Numbered from the stretch's first letter, positions 16,989 through 26,245 are shown. The stretch: 64,000 nucleotides of DNA from Ignavibacteriaceae bacterium (GCA_013360295.1 JABWCL010000001.1:248001-312000), one strand, 5' to 3'. Program-made: numbers and translations. The notes: generated from the letters alone by a model not told the origin.

Positions 16989-17012
16989 AATCCCACGAAG
17001 AGTGGGATTTTT
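16989..17012 (+). terminator. Hairpin with T-run, array copy 3
   Basis: This is the third identical hairpin, closing the array. The stem is symmetric, so it could also act on the convergent alpha-amylase transcript, although the T-run on the minus strand is short. Confidence 0.7.
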
Positions 17013-17066
17013 CATTTTAAAGAAGTTGGATTATATAGCCCCTAACGACTACGTTTATACCTTTGA

Positions 17067-18440
17067 TTATTTCTTCATTATCAGATAAGCGTATTCTGAC
17101 AGTCTGATGGTATCAGTGAAAGTGATCACTTCCCCGGTAAATACATTTGTCCAGGTTGTGTTTGTTAAAGCCGGCGGAACGGAGTATGTAACATTGTAGT
17201 TTCTCGTATTTACCATCGTTAATACCTGCAGTGAATCATACATTTTCCTGAAACAATTAACTTCGCTCCCGGGGAAAGGCTCAAGCATTCCTTTCTTCAA
17301 CGCATCTGATGAATTGTAAAAATTTAATATTCTTTTATACTCAGCCAGCATATCCGGGTTCAGCGACCAGTTGATGGGTGCATTAGAAAAAAATGGAACT
17401 TTCTCAGTCACTCCAACTTCCTGGCTTCCATATACTAAAGGCACGCCCCCCAGATATGCTGCAATAACCGCTGCAGCAAGAGCCCCCTTTTTACCGTTAA
17501 AAATAGTCATTGGAGTTGCATCCCAGGCTGACTCATCGTGGTTGGTGGTAAAGCGGAGTTTTCTCTTTCCTGCCGGCACCTTGCTGTATTCCTGGTTATG
17601 AGTAATAAAAAGATTTGCCGAACTATAGTTATTCCTGAAAACATTTTTCATTGTTCCGTAAAAGTCCCAGCTGAAATTCATCTGGAAACCAGCGGAGAAA
17701 TGATCGCTTCTTGCTCCTTCAGCCAGAAATATTAGCTTCCTCCCTTCCAGGGCGTTTAATTCAGATAATGCTTCAAGCCAGAAATCATTGGGAACATAAT
17801 CCGCTGCATCACACCTGAAACCGTCAATATTTGCATTGGTCACCCACCATTTCATCGCGTCAATCATAGCTCTTCGCATATTCCTGTTATCATAATTCAG
17901 TTCCGCTACATCAGCCCAGTTTGTACCCGGCGGACTTATAATATTTCCGTTTCCGTCCTTTGTATACCAGTTACTGCTGTCCATCCATTTGTTGTCCCAG
18001 GAAGTATGATTCGTGACCCAATCAAGAATCACTGCCATATCTCTTTTGTGTGCGCCTTCCACAAGTTCACGAAGGTCGGTAATCGTTCCATATTCTGAAC
18101 CCACCGAGGTGAAGTCACTTATGCAATATGGTGAGTTGACTGATCTTAACTTTCCAACCGGGTACACAGGCATCACCCACACAACATTCACTCCGAGTGC
18201 TTTAATGGCATCAAGCCTTGCATTCACTCCCCGCAACTTCCCTTCAGCGCTGAAAGCTCGTATGTTGACCTCATACATTATGATATTTTCGGTTGATGGG
18301 ACATTAGCGAATGGCGTACCGGATTCAGCACCGGGAGGGACTGTGGCTGGATTATTCTTATCTTCGCATGAGACGAAGAAAATGGCAGCACAAAAAATCA
18401 GCATCGTTAAAAACAGATCTTCGATTTTTCTCAGTTTCAC
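17067..18440 (-). CDS. Exported alpha-amylase family (GH13) lipoprotein
   Basis: The 457-residue protein begins with a lipoprotein signal: a hydrophobic stretch ending FFVSC, with the Cys near residue 25. The GH13 barrel motifs follow in order: DWVTNHTSW (region I), GFRCDAADYVP with the nucleophile Asp (about 209), FLAEGA with the acid/base Glu (about 238) and FTTNHDES with the third Asp (about 301). The C-terminal beta domain is present. It should cleave or transfer alpha-glucosidic bonds outside the cytoplasm; the exact specificity is not readable. It is monocistronic, bordered by the tRNA array and a long intergenic region. Confidence 0.92.
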   Translation of the reverse strand: MKLRKIEDLFLTMLIFCAAIFFVSCEDKNNPATVPPGAESGTPFANVPSTENIIMYEVNIRAFSAEGKLRGVNARLDAIKALGVNVVWVMPVYPVGKLRSVNSPYCISDFTSVGSEYGTITDLRELVEGAHKRDMAVILDWVTNHTSWDNKWMDSSNWYTKDGNGNIISPPGTNWADVAELNYDNRNMRRAMIDAMKWWVTNANIDGFRCDAADYVPNDFWLEALSELNALEGRKLIFLAEGARSDHFSAGFQMNFSWDFYGTMKNVFRNNYSSANLFITHNQEYSKVPAGKRKLRFTTNHDESAWDATPMTIFNGKKGALAAAVIAAYLGGVPLVYGSQEVGVTEKVPFFSNAPINWSLNPDMLAEYKRILNFYNSSDALKKGMLEPFPGSEVNCFRKMYDSLQVLTMVNTRNYNVTYSVPPALTNTTWTNVFTGEVITFTDTIRLSEYAYLIMKK

Positions 18441-18979
18441 AGCAGAGCATTCCTTAGTATGGATACAATATGAGTTGCTAATATAAGGTTATTAAACTTC
18501 ACCCGAATGAGCATAAAGATATTTTTTTGAGGGCGGGTACCAGGCATATTTTGTCAGAAGCAAATATCAGAACTTCTTTTAATCAACTGCTTTCCCCTTC
18601 TGCCGACTTCACCAGGAAAGTAACATTTCCCCGCTGAATTCAGGAAAACTTTATTTTTGTGACCAGGCAGAAAATATTTCACGGAAATCGAATAAAAAAG
18701 TGATAATTTTACAATTAATTTGTTCCTTCTTATTAAACCAAATGAACTTCTAAGTGGTCAAATAAGATATAATTTATTCTAATTCCTTTAAGACAGTGAT
18801 CCTATCCTCTTTAATACTGCCGAAGGATAAGTTCATCTCCGTGCCAGGATTTCAGGCGCGGGAATATTATAATGAATGCCTTCTGCCACAGCCCGGATTT
18901 GCCTTCACGGCGGCAACCCGATCCGCGCTCTTTATCCATCCGAATACGAACTCACTATTCTCAAACAATATCATAAACA
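18441..18979. other. Intergenic region without a recognised gene
   Basis: This stretch separates two divergently transcribed genes and should hold both promoters. I see no tRNA, riboswitch core or credible reading frame: the one 64-codon frame at its right end has no recognisable motif and overlaps the next start. Confidence 0.6.
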
Positions 18980-20926
18980 ATGAAAAATAAAATACGAATA
19001 ACTTCCCAGTTCATTTTCCTGGGTCTCGTTCTCTATGTCGCCATCCGGCCGGTCTTCGATAAAGCATACTTAGCAGATTTTGAAAAATATTGCCCTTTCG
19101 GGGGTATTGCCTCCTTCTTCAGTAAACTGAACCAGGATACTATGGCTTGCAATATGAGTGAGACTCAGTTAATGCTGGGACTTGGCTTGCTGCTCGGCGC
19201 AGGACTTATTGGCAAACTGTTCTGCAGTTATGTGTGCCCTATCGGAACCGTATCGGAATGGATTGGCCGTCTGGGAGATAAACTAAAAATCAGAAGAGAC
19301 GTCCCCGAAAAATTGGACCGTCCTCTCAGGATCCTAAAGTATGCTCTTCTATTCATCACTATCTACCTCACAATGACCACAAGCGAGCTTTTCTGTAAGG
19401 AGTACGATCCTTATTTCGCAGTTGTGAATCTCTTTAATAACACGGATATAAACCTTATTTATGCTATCACTGCTCTGGCAGTGACGGTTCTTGGCGCTCT
19501 CTTTCTGCGTTTGTTCTGGTGTAAATACCTATGCCCGCTTGGTGCAATGAGCAATATATTTCTTAACGTACCCGCCGCGGGGCTCGTAGTTCTCGTTTAT
19601 TTTACAGCGAATTTTTTCGGAGCGGAGCTGAATCTCGTTTGGCTTCTCGGCGGACTGGTACTGGTTGGAATGCTGAATGAGGTGATTTTCAAAAAATCCT
19701 TGTGGCTTCCTTTCCCGAAGATCCGGCGTAAAGAAGAAACTTGTACTGATTGTAATTTCTGTGATGACAAATGTCCGATGGCGATTAATATTTCAAAAGA
19801 AAAAGTAGTACGAAATATTGACTGCCACCTCTGTACAGACTGTGTTTACTCCTGCCCTCACAGAAACATATTATCAGTAAATGAGAAAAAAGGATTTAAA
19901 TATCTTGCCCCAGCTGCACTCGCTGTTCTGATTATCGCTTCTTTCGGTATGGCAAGTTTTTATGAACTCGCAACTATCTCTGAAAAATGGGGTGAACCAA
20001 AAAATCAGCTCTCAACCTATACACAGTCAGGAGTGAAAAATATCAAGTGTTACGGCAGTTCTATGGCATTGAAAGGTCAGGTTGAAAACATTGAAGGTAT
20101 CTACGGGCTTGATACGTATGCAAAAAGCCACACTGTTACGCTTTATTATGATCCATCAGTAATTTCGGAAAAGAAAGTTAAGAAATCTCTCTTCACACCA
20201 ATTAAAATGGAAGTGAACAAGATAAAGGATCCCGCACTGGATTCTGTGCAGGTTCTGAAAATTGGTATCTTTGGAATGTTTGACCTGATTGATTTCAATA
20301 ATCTTTTTTATTCCTTCAGGGAACAGTCAGCGATATTCGGATTTGAAACACACTATGGCGAACCTGTCGTAACTTATGTTTTTTATAATCCTGCGAAGAT
20401 TAACCCCGCAAAAATAAAAGCTCAGATTGAAAAAGAAGAGATCATCGCTAAGAAACCCAAGGGCGATGAAAAGATTGAACTGGACTTTACAGCAGAAGAT
20501 GAGGGAGAGGTTCAGGGGAAAATTTCTCTTCCTGAATACAAGAAAAGAATCTTCCGTCTTTATGACAGGATGTTTAACGATTACAAAACATACAATCGCG
20601 AACAGCTCTCTGTATTTGTTTTCAAAATGCCGGAGGCAGGTGTCCCCGCTCTTAGGAGATACCTGGGATCACTCGCGAGCCATCTCTCAGCGGATGAAGG
20701 TATCGTCAGGCTCTCGACACGTTATGACGGTTCACCGCACGCGTACATCTATTTCGACCCCTCTCAGACGAAAGTAGAATCAATTAAAGCGGCACTTGTA
20801 AAGCCCAAGCTTACAATTTTCGTATCGGAAACCGAAACCAAGGACATTGAGAATCCTTATAAGATCAAACCTGAGGGAACAGTAGTAAGTGCATCGTCAC
20901 TAGACCTGGACGCAGAGACAGACTAG
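18980..20926 (+). CDS. NapH/CcoG-like membrane 4Fe-4S protein with C-terminal HMA-like repeats
   Basis: The 648-residue protein has membrane segments in the first 240 residues with two CxxxCP pairs (FCSYVCPIG, WCKYLCPLG) as in NapH/MauN/PceC-type proteins, then a two-cluster ferredoxin module (CTDCNFCDDKCP and CHLCTDCVYSCP, about 252-296) and one more membrane segment (about 310-330). After that come three copies of a small alpha/beta unit (about 350-415, 420-490 and 540-615) whose VTLYYDPS, VTYVFYNPAKI and AYIYFDPSQT strands resemble heavy-metal-associated (HMA) folds without CxxC metal ligands. Electron transfer across or along the membrane is expected. The C-terminal extension is unusual. 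Confidence 0.82.
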   Translation: MKNKIRITSQFIFLGLVLYVAIRPVFDKAYLADFEKYCPFGGIASFFSKLNQDTMACNMSETQLMLGLGLLLGAGLIGKLFCSYVCPIGTVSEWIGRLGDKLKIRRDVPEKLDRPLRILKYALLFITIYLTMTTSELFCKEYDPYFAVVNLFNNTDINLIYAITALAVTVLGALFLRLFWCKYLCPLGAMSNIFLNVPAAGLVVLVYFTANFFGAELNLVWLLGGLVLVGMLNEVIFKKSLWLPFPKIRRKEETCTDCNFCDDKCPMAINISKEKVVRNIDCHLCTDCVYSCPHRNILSVNEKKGFKYLAPAALAVLIIASFGMASFYELATISEKWGEPKNQLSTYTQSGVKNIKCYGSSMALKGQVENIEGIYGLDTYAKSHTVTLYYDPSVISEKKVKKSLFTPIKMEVNKIKDPALDSVQVLKIGIFGMFDLIDFNNLFYSFREQSAIFGFETHYGEPVVTYVFYNPAKINPAKIKAQIEKEEIIAKKPKGDEKIELDFTAEDEGEVQGKISLPEYKKRIFRLYDRMFNDYKTYNREQLSVFVFKMPEAGVPALRRYLGSLASHLSADEGIVRLSTRYDGSPHAYIYFDPSQTKVESIKAALVKPKLTIFVSETETKDIENPYKIKPEGTVVSASSLDLDAETD

Positions 20927-21267
20927 ATTGTTAAGAGAGGCTGTATTATAACTTAAGATGATACAGCCTCACTTTATCCCGTATCATGCGCTGGCACATA
21001 CGGTAAAATGTGTTTTATCAATTTTAGTGCATTATCAGACTTTTTCAACTACTTTATGATATAGATTATAAAACAGGCAAATATTGCTTCGACAAAATTA
21101 GCGGGGCATTGGAAGGATTGGAACTGTTATACACATAATAAAAACACCCACGGAATCATCCTAAAAGCAGAGATGACAATCCGTGTTTGTAAATCCAAAC
21201 ATTCCCCTACCGGCAGGAACAGTGTATCTACAGGTTAACTAAAAAAAATACCTGCGAAAATTACCTG
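20927..21267. other. Intergenic region between convergent genes with a hairpin
   Basis: No gene is apparent. It contains one clear hairpin near its left end (20937-20970); the remainder is AT-rich and featureless to my reading. Confidence 0.6.
20937..20970 (+). terminator. Hairpin terminator after the NapH-like gene
   Basis: GAGGCTGTAT pairs with ATACAGCCTC (10 bp) around a 14-base loop, 11 bases after the stop. The following sequence ACTTTATCC is only weakly T-rich. Confidence 0.55.
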
Positions 21268-24200
21268 CTATAAAGAAATATCAGAGTCCGTCAGTGTCAT
21301 TAATTCTTCATCTGTGTAACTGAGAAGAGAAGAAATCCTTCCTTCCTGATTCGTAATAATTTCCATAAGAACATTTCTTGCGGTTCTCGCATTTCCAAAA
21401 TTTTGGTCCCTGCGGCTGTATATACCCTGGTATTTTTCTTCCAGTTTTTTCAATCCCGTCTGGCTGAATTTGTAACCGTTTGCGGCCGCCATACCCGTCG
21501 TTATTTTAACCAGTTGCTCAGAATTATAGTCTTCAAAAGTAAAAATGTTTGTAAAACGGGAAGTTAATCCGGGATTGGATTCCATAAATGCCTGCATCTC
21601 CCGGGTATAACCGGCAACAATGACAATGAACTGCCCCTTAAAGTCTTCCATCCGCTTCAACAGAGTATCAATTGCTTCCTGACCGAAATCATTCGATCCT
21701 CTTGCGAGCGTATATGCTTCATCTATGAAGAGAGTTCCGCCAATTGCCTTTTTTATTATTTCATCAGTCTTTATTGCTGTCTGGCCGGAGTACCCCGCAA
21801 CTAATTGCGCACGATCAACTTCAACCAGTTGACCGCGTTCGAGAATTCCAAGTTCTTTGAATAGGCTGCTTATCAGCCTGGCAACGGTAGTTTTTCCAGT
21901 CCCCGGATTTCCGAGGAAAACCGAATGGAGGGGTTTCTGTATTACCTGCATCCCGCGCTCTTTTCGCACCTGCGCGATCTTAAGGCTATTAACTAATCTG
22001 TCAACTTCATTTTTTACGGAGTCAAGGCCCGTTAGGCTTTGCAGTTCGCTCATCAGGGACTGAAGTCTGTCAGCGTCCCCCGATACTTTTTGTTCACCCG
22101 GTGATTGCTTCTTGGGAAGTATTTCCTCAAGATCCTTTAATGTTATCGTTGATTTCATTTCCTCAGATAATTCACCCGGAGGTGTATCGCTGAGACGTAA
22201 GTTCCTTGACCTCATTACCGATTCGAAAGTATTTCTCACCAACCGCGCATTTCCGAAATTCTTGTCCCGGTTGCGGTACAGGTCATTAAAATACCTCATT
22301 AATTGATTCCGGGCATTCTCGTCCAGTTTGACGTTATTGCTTTTCGACATCCGGTCAAAAATTTCCATCAATTCATCGGGACTATAATCCTCGAAAGTAA
22401 ATACCTTTGTGAAACGTGATTTCAAACCTGGGTTGCTTTCCAGGAATGATTTCATCTCCTCGGTATAACCTGCCGCGATAACAATAAATTTACCCCTCTC
22501 ATCTTCCATCCGTTTCAGCAAAACATCAATTGCCTCCTGGCCAAAATCAGAACCTCCGTCTTTCTTGACTAAAGTATAGGCTTCGTCAATGAATAGCGTC
22601 CCGCCCATTGCTTTATTGATCATTGCGGTTGTTTTCTGCGCTGTTTCACCTACGTGAACCGCCACTAATCCCTGACGTTCGGTTTCCACCAGTTGGCCGC
22701 CGGGCAAAATTCCCAAAGCTGAATAGATCTTGCTAATGATGCGGGCGACTGTGGTTTTACCGGTTCCCGGATTACCAAGGAATAATATGTGTGAAGAAAA
22801 TTTACTGCTCAGGTCTTCGCCTGAATCGCGGTAAAATTTGGCGAGTTTAATGAGTTCGGTGACATCACGTTTAACCGAGGAAAGCCCTGTAAGTTTGTTA
22901 ACTTCGGCATTCGCTTCCTGGAGCAGTTCTTCGTTTAAGGGGACCTGGAATCTCTTTTTATCGTCCACTGATGAAAATATTTCAGAAATATCATCCTGGA
23001 TTATTGTAGTTAGTTTTTCTTTTGTACGCTCGTGCTTTGCTAATTTCAGGTACCGTTTACTGACCTGCATTTTTGCGTCTTCGAAAACTTTTCTCACGGT
23101 CCTTGCGTTGCCGAAGTTTTTATCTCTTGCCCGGTATAACTTTGTAAACTCTTTGAACAATAATTTTTCGGCATCCCCGGTAACCCGGTAATCTTCATCG
23201 ATTACCATTTTCTGGAATATTTTCATCATTTCATCCGGAGTATAATCTTCAAACGAGAAGTTATGTGTAAACCTTGACTTCAGTCCCGGATTGGCCTCGA
23301 GAAAATCCTTCATCTCATCCGGGTACCCGGCAGCAATAACAAAAAATTCTCCTTTTCTGTCTTCCATACGTTTAAGGAGAACATCTATTGCTTCCTGCCC
23401 GAAATCGTTGCTCTGGCCTTTTTTTACAAGAGTATAGGCTTCATCTATAAAGAGCACGTTTCCCAGCGCGTCTTCAATTATCTTCTCCGTCTTCTGGGCT
23501 GTTTCGCCTACATACTGACCTACCAATGCTGCTCTGTCAACTTCAATGACCTCTCCTTTGGGCAGTAGCCCCATCCCTTTAAATATTTTCCCCATTAAAC
23601 GGGCAACTGTTGTCTTCCCTGTTCCCGGATTTCCAAGGAATACCGCGTGTACGCTAATTTTATCCTGAGCCTTTAATCCAAGCTGCTTGCGCTCGTTCAT
23701 TACTTCCAGATAATCCACAAGCTCTCTTACACTTTCCTTCACCGCTGTCAGGCCAATTATTGAATTGAGTTCTTCAAATACTTCAGCGAAATTAACGGGG
23801 GCATCGGCTTTGGTTTCTGATACTTCTTCAGCTTCTGAGAAATAAGTGTCCTCATCTGCAAGTGTAAAATTCCGTGTAAAAACCCTGGACCTGTTTATGA
23901 AAAATTCAAGTCGTGCAATTCCTTTTGTCCATAGCGGATTCTTACATGTTTCAACAAACTCAGATAAAGTATACATCTCCCAATCCTTGGGGATAGTAGA
24001 GGAAACCGTGGACTGATGAATGATCTCATCATCCAGGAACCAGGCATAAAAACAATTGTGAGGGGTGTCTGCTTTGTTATAATTTAAATTTTTTAGTAAA
24101 AGATTAACACCAATGCTGGGACGGGATTTAAAGTTAACCTGCGACAAATTTTTATCGCTGGCATTCTGCGCGTCTTCAGTTGCGTTGAATAGGCCGACTT

Positions 24201-25053
24201 TAACAACTTCAACAAATTCATTGGGATGCCTCTCAAGAATGTCGTGGGTCTGGGTTTTGTCCCTTATAAATTCACTCTTTGTAAACTCTTCTTTTTTATC
24301 AGCTGTTTTCTTAAACGCTTCGCAAAGTTCCTGGTACCGCTCATTACTTTTAAGAAAGTTCTCATTTGCCTTGAGTTTATCTTTTAACAAGGCAATCTGA
24401 TTCATCCTGTACATCGATTCAAGCTGCAGAAGATGAACTTCGGGTTCATAAGGCCCAGGTACGTTCAACAGAGTGTTCGCGGTAAGAAGTGAGAACCAGT
24501 ATTCCTTCTGAAGAAGCGCTTCTCTGGCAAGGGCAAGAGATTCTTTTTTAACTGTTTCGTCGAACCCTTTGATGATTTTTTTTGCGGTATTAAAATATTT
24601 TCGCAATCCCTTCCAGTTAGGATTTGCATTATTATCAATCATTAAGCAGAGTTCATAAAAGCTGACAGCACGATCGACCTCGCCGATACTGGTAAGCGAT
24701 TTTGCCTTATTTAAGTATGTCCAGGCGAGTAATTCCTTTTGTTTGCCCTCGGTCATATTAAAATCGTAAATGGCGGCCTCAAAACTGCTTAACCTCATCT
24801 GCACATACCCGCGGTACATTTGCGTCAGCAGGCTCTGACCGCTTAATTGTTTGGAAATGTCAAGGTATTTCTGCGCTTTGTCCGGATCACCATTTTCAAG
24901 GCTGGCCCATGAATAGCATACAGCGGCGTCGGCGCTGTCCCGATGTTCCTGGATTAATTTTTCCGCGATAGGTAATGCAAGCCTGAAACGGCCTTTCAGA
25001 AGGTGATCGAAGGCTTCCTGCTGTAATGTACTGAAGGTAAAGGAATCAGCCAT
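21268..25053 (-). CDS. TPR protein with three tandem CbxX/SpoVK-type AAA+ domains
   Basis: The 1261-residue protein has TPR-like helices at residues 10-170, a middle region of unknown fold (about 280-410) and three AAA+ modules. Each module has an NPGTGKTTVAR Walker A (near 476, 759 and 1049), a LFIDEAYTL Walker B, and an SRFT arginine-finger motif (LKSRFT, LKSRFT, LTSRFT), so all three look able to bind and hydrolyse ATP. The modules belong to the CbxX/CfqX/SpoVK group (CbbX rubisco activase relatives). It has no signal peptide. It ends a minus-strand run that starts with the receiver-PP2C phosphatase, and follows the 85-residue gene by 3 bases. Its client is unknown; a remodelling role governed by the neighbouring partner switch is my inference. 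Confidence 0.9.
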   Translation of the reverse strand: MADSFTFSTLQQEAFDHLLKGRFRLALPIAEKLIQEHRDSADAAVCYSWASLENGDPDKAQKYLDISKQLSGQSLLTQMYRGYVQMRLSSFEAAIYDFNMTEGKQKELLAWTYLNKAKSLTSIGEVDRAVSFYELCLMIDNNANPNWKGLRKYFNTAKKIIKGFDETVKKESLALAREALLQKEYWFSLLTANTLLNVPGPYEPEVHLLQLESMYRMNQIALLKDKLKANENFLKSNERYQELCEAFKKTADKKEEFTKSEFIRDKTQTHDILERHPNEFVEVVKVGLFNATEDAQNASDKNLSQVNFKSRPSIGVNLLLKNLNYNKADTPHNCFYAWFLDDEIIHQSTVSSTIPKDWEMYTLSEFVETCKNPLWTKGIARLEFFINRSRVFTRNFTLADEDTYFSEAEEVSETKADAPVNFAEVFEELNSIIGLTAVKESVRELVDYLEVMNERKQLGLKAQDKISVHAVFLGNPGTGKTTVARLMGKIFKGMGLLPKGEVIEVDRAALVGQYVGETAQKTEKIIEDALGNVLFIDEAYTLVKKGQSNDFGQEAIDVLLKRMEDRKGEFFVIAAGYPDEMKDFLEANPGLKSRFTHNFSFEDYTPDEMMKIFQKMVIDEDYRVTGDAEKLLFKEFTKLYRARDKNFGNARTVRKVFEDAKMQVSKRYLKLAKHERTKEKLTTIIQDDISEIFSSVDDKKRFQVPLNEELLQEANAEVNKLTGLSSVKRDVTELIKLAKFYRDSGEDLSSKFSSHILFLGNPGTGKTTVARIISKIYSALGILPGGQLVETERQGLVAVHVGETAQKTTAMINKAMGGTLFIDEAYTLVKKDGGSDFGQEAIDVLLKRMEDERGKFIVIAAGYTEEMKSFLESNPGLKSRFTKVFTFEDYSPDELMEIFDRMSKSNNVKLDENARNQLMRYFNDLYRNRDKNFGNARLVRNTFESVMRSRNLRLSDTPPGELSEEMKSTITLKDLEEILPKKQSPGEQKVSGDADRLQSLMSELQSLTGLDSVKNEVDRLVNSLKIAQVRKERGMQVIQKPLHSVFLGNPGTGKTTVARLISSLFKELGILERGQLVEVDRAQLVAGYSGQTAIKTDEIIKKAIGGTLFIDEAYTLARGSNDFGQEAIDTLLKRMEDFKGQFIVIVAGYTREMQAFMESNPGLTSRFTNIFTFEDYNSEQLVKITTGMAAANGYKFSQTGLKKLEEKYQGIYSRRDQNFGNARTARNVLMEIITNQEGRISSLLSYTDEELMTLTDSDISL

Positions 25054-25055
25054 AG

Positions 25056-25313
25056 TTATTCTATGTTTCGGAGAGTATCCATCAATTCTTTGTATTTAAG
25101 AAGTTTCTTCTGAGCTTTATCCCCCATTCGCGAGATCCTTACCGCGGTTTTCAGAAGCTTTTCGTAGGCTTCGGTAAGCTTCATATATTCGACAAGCACA
25201 GCCAGGGAGTTATTTTCTCCTTTCTCAGGATACTTTTTTGCCTCTGCGAGCTTCTCGAAATGCTCCGTAAATACGGCTTCATTTTCATCAAGTGTCATTT
25301 TCTCGTTTGCCAT
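25056..25313 (-). CDS. Small helical protein in the Sia-like cluster
   Basis: The 85-residue product is almost wholly helical and charged, with no signal peptide or metal motif. The C-terminal half, around YEKLLKTAVRISRMGDKAQK, resembles the signalling-helix linker seen between receiver and cyclase domains in diguanylate and adenylate cyclases, here without any output domain. It sits 7 bases after the SiaC-like gene and 3 bases before the AAA+ gene, so translation is probably coupled. It may be an adaptor between SiaC-like protein and the AAA+ protein, but this is inference. Confidence 0.75.
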   Translation of the reverse strand: MANEKMTLDENEAVFTEHFEKLAEAKKYPEKGENNSLAVLVEYMKLTEAYEKLLKTAVRISRMGDKAQKKLLKYKELMDTLRNIE

Positions 25314-25320
25314 AGCTTTC

Positions 25321-25695
25321 TCACACTGAAATAATATTGAAGGGGAAACTTACATCTTCTTTTATTTCCTGCCCCATTTCCATAATGTCTTCATCGTCTT
25401 CCTTATGGTACCAGTTGATTTCCACTTTCCCGCCGCCTTTATGGTAGTTCTCAAGTTTGTCAACCATATCTGAAAGATATTTGATGGAACTGGAATTCAG
25501 ATAATCTATTTTAACGTTCAGATTCAAATTCCCTGTCACCTCGAGAAAATAAGTCTGTATCCAGGTTATCAGCGGACGGAAAAACTCCGCCGTATTTTCA
25601 GGGTATGAGGAACCGGTTAGGTCCAATATGCCCGTTGAAGAATCAAAACTAACACCTAATGTGTTTTTTGTTTTTGCTAAAGTTAAATTATCCAT
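25321..25695 (-). CDS. SiaC-like protein (DUF1987)
   Basis: The 124-residue protein has the DUF1987 pattern: GILDLTGSSYPENTAEFFRPLITWIQTYF, then a VKIDYLNSSSIKYLSDMVDKLE segment and a VEINWYHKEDDEDIMEMGQEI acidic tail. In Pseudomonas, SiaC is phosphorylated on a Thr in the equivalent loop and, when dephosphorylated, binds and activates the cyclase SiaD. Here the loop reads NSSSIKY, so Ser would be the site. It overlaps the SiaB-like kinase gene by 8 bases, and the phosphatase gene lies just upstream. Confidence 0.87.
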   Translation of the reverse strand: MDNLTLAKTKNTLGVSFDSSTGILDLTGSSYPENTAEFFRPLITWIQTYFLEVTGNLNLNVKIDYLNSSSIKYLSDMVDKLENYHKGGGKVEINWYHKEDDEDIMEMGQEIKEDVSFPFNIISV

Positions 25696-26245
25696 TATCT
25701 GTTGTTCTCCGAATAATTGCTTGTAAGGTTACGTAAATTTTGTTTTCCTGATAATTAATAGTAAACCGGACCGGGTTCTTGGTTTTACGAATAATTTCCA
25801 GAATACCGATTCCACCACCCTTGGAATCTTCCGGAGATTCGGTCCTCAGTTTCTGTTTGTAGAGGGCTTTCAATTCCTCGGCATTCAGTGAATTGTAATA
25901 GTTGATTTTTTCGGTGAGCTTATCTAATTGCTGAGGTAAAATCATATTCACTGAGGTTAAAAGTATTTCGGAGTCATTAATTGCCAGGCGGTAACTGCCT
26001 TTTCCCACAGCTACCTTATCATCTAATTCTTCTCTTTCAGCAGAGTAAAATCCCATATTCTGAAGTAATTCGTTCGAGCAAAACATTACAATCTTTAACT
26101 CTTGCGGAGTCAAGACCTGCTCAAATGAATTTAACAAATGTTCGGTGAATTTTACAAGTAACTTATTATCACAGATTCCTTCGTACTCATATAAGATCTC
26201 TTCAGATCTTTTCCAGGGAGGATCGTTTTCTTGTGGTTCTGTCAT
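25688..26245 (-). CDS. SiaB-like protein kinase (DUF6272)
   Basis: The 185-residue protein matches the SiaB family of GHKL-type Ser/Thr kinases: FCSNELLQNMGFYSAER as the N-box-like helix, a mid-region (LTSVNMILPQQLDKLTEKINYYNSL) typical of the family, and SKGGGIGILEIIRKT as the ATP-lid glycine motif. By family it should phosphorylate the SiaC-like protein. The gene ends inside the SiaC-like start (8-base overlap) and starts 7 bases after the receiver-PP2C gene. Confidence 0.85.
   Translation of the reverse strand: MTEPQENDPPWKRSEEILYEYEGICDNKLLVKFTEHLLNSFEQVLTPQELKIVMFCSNELLQNMGFYSAEREELDDKVAVGKGSYRLAINDSEILLTSVNMILPQQLDKLTEKINYYNSLNAEELKALYKQKLRTESPEDSKGGGIGILEIIRKTKNPVRFTINYQENKIYVTLQAIIRRTTDNG

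Larger units (their letters stand above)
16247..17012 (+). repeat. Tandem repeat array, period 355 bases, tRNA 3' half plus hairpin plus GIY-YIG gene
   Basis: The order is tRNA-Lys, hairpin, GIY-YIG 1, broken tRNA, hairpin, GIY-YIG 2, broken tRNA, hairpin. The second and third tRNA-derived segments are identical over about 79 bases (16579-16657 and 16934-17012) and both share the tRNA 3' half and hairpin with the intact tRNA (from GGGTCGG onward, about 60 bases). The two GIY-YIG genes start 355 bases apart and have equal lengths. The array looks like repeated insertion or unequal recombination at the tRNA gene. Confidence 0.93.

Noticed and set aside
18796-18990. 64-codon frame before the NapH-like gene
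   Set aside because: It overlaps the real start at 18980 and has no recognisable sequence.
21268-25053. CbbX rubisco activase assignment
   Set aside because: No rubisco genes are visible, and the TPR and triple-AAA+ layout differs from CbbX; only the domain family is shared.
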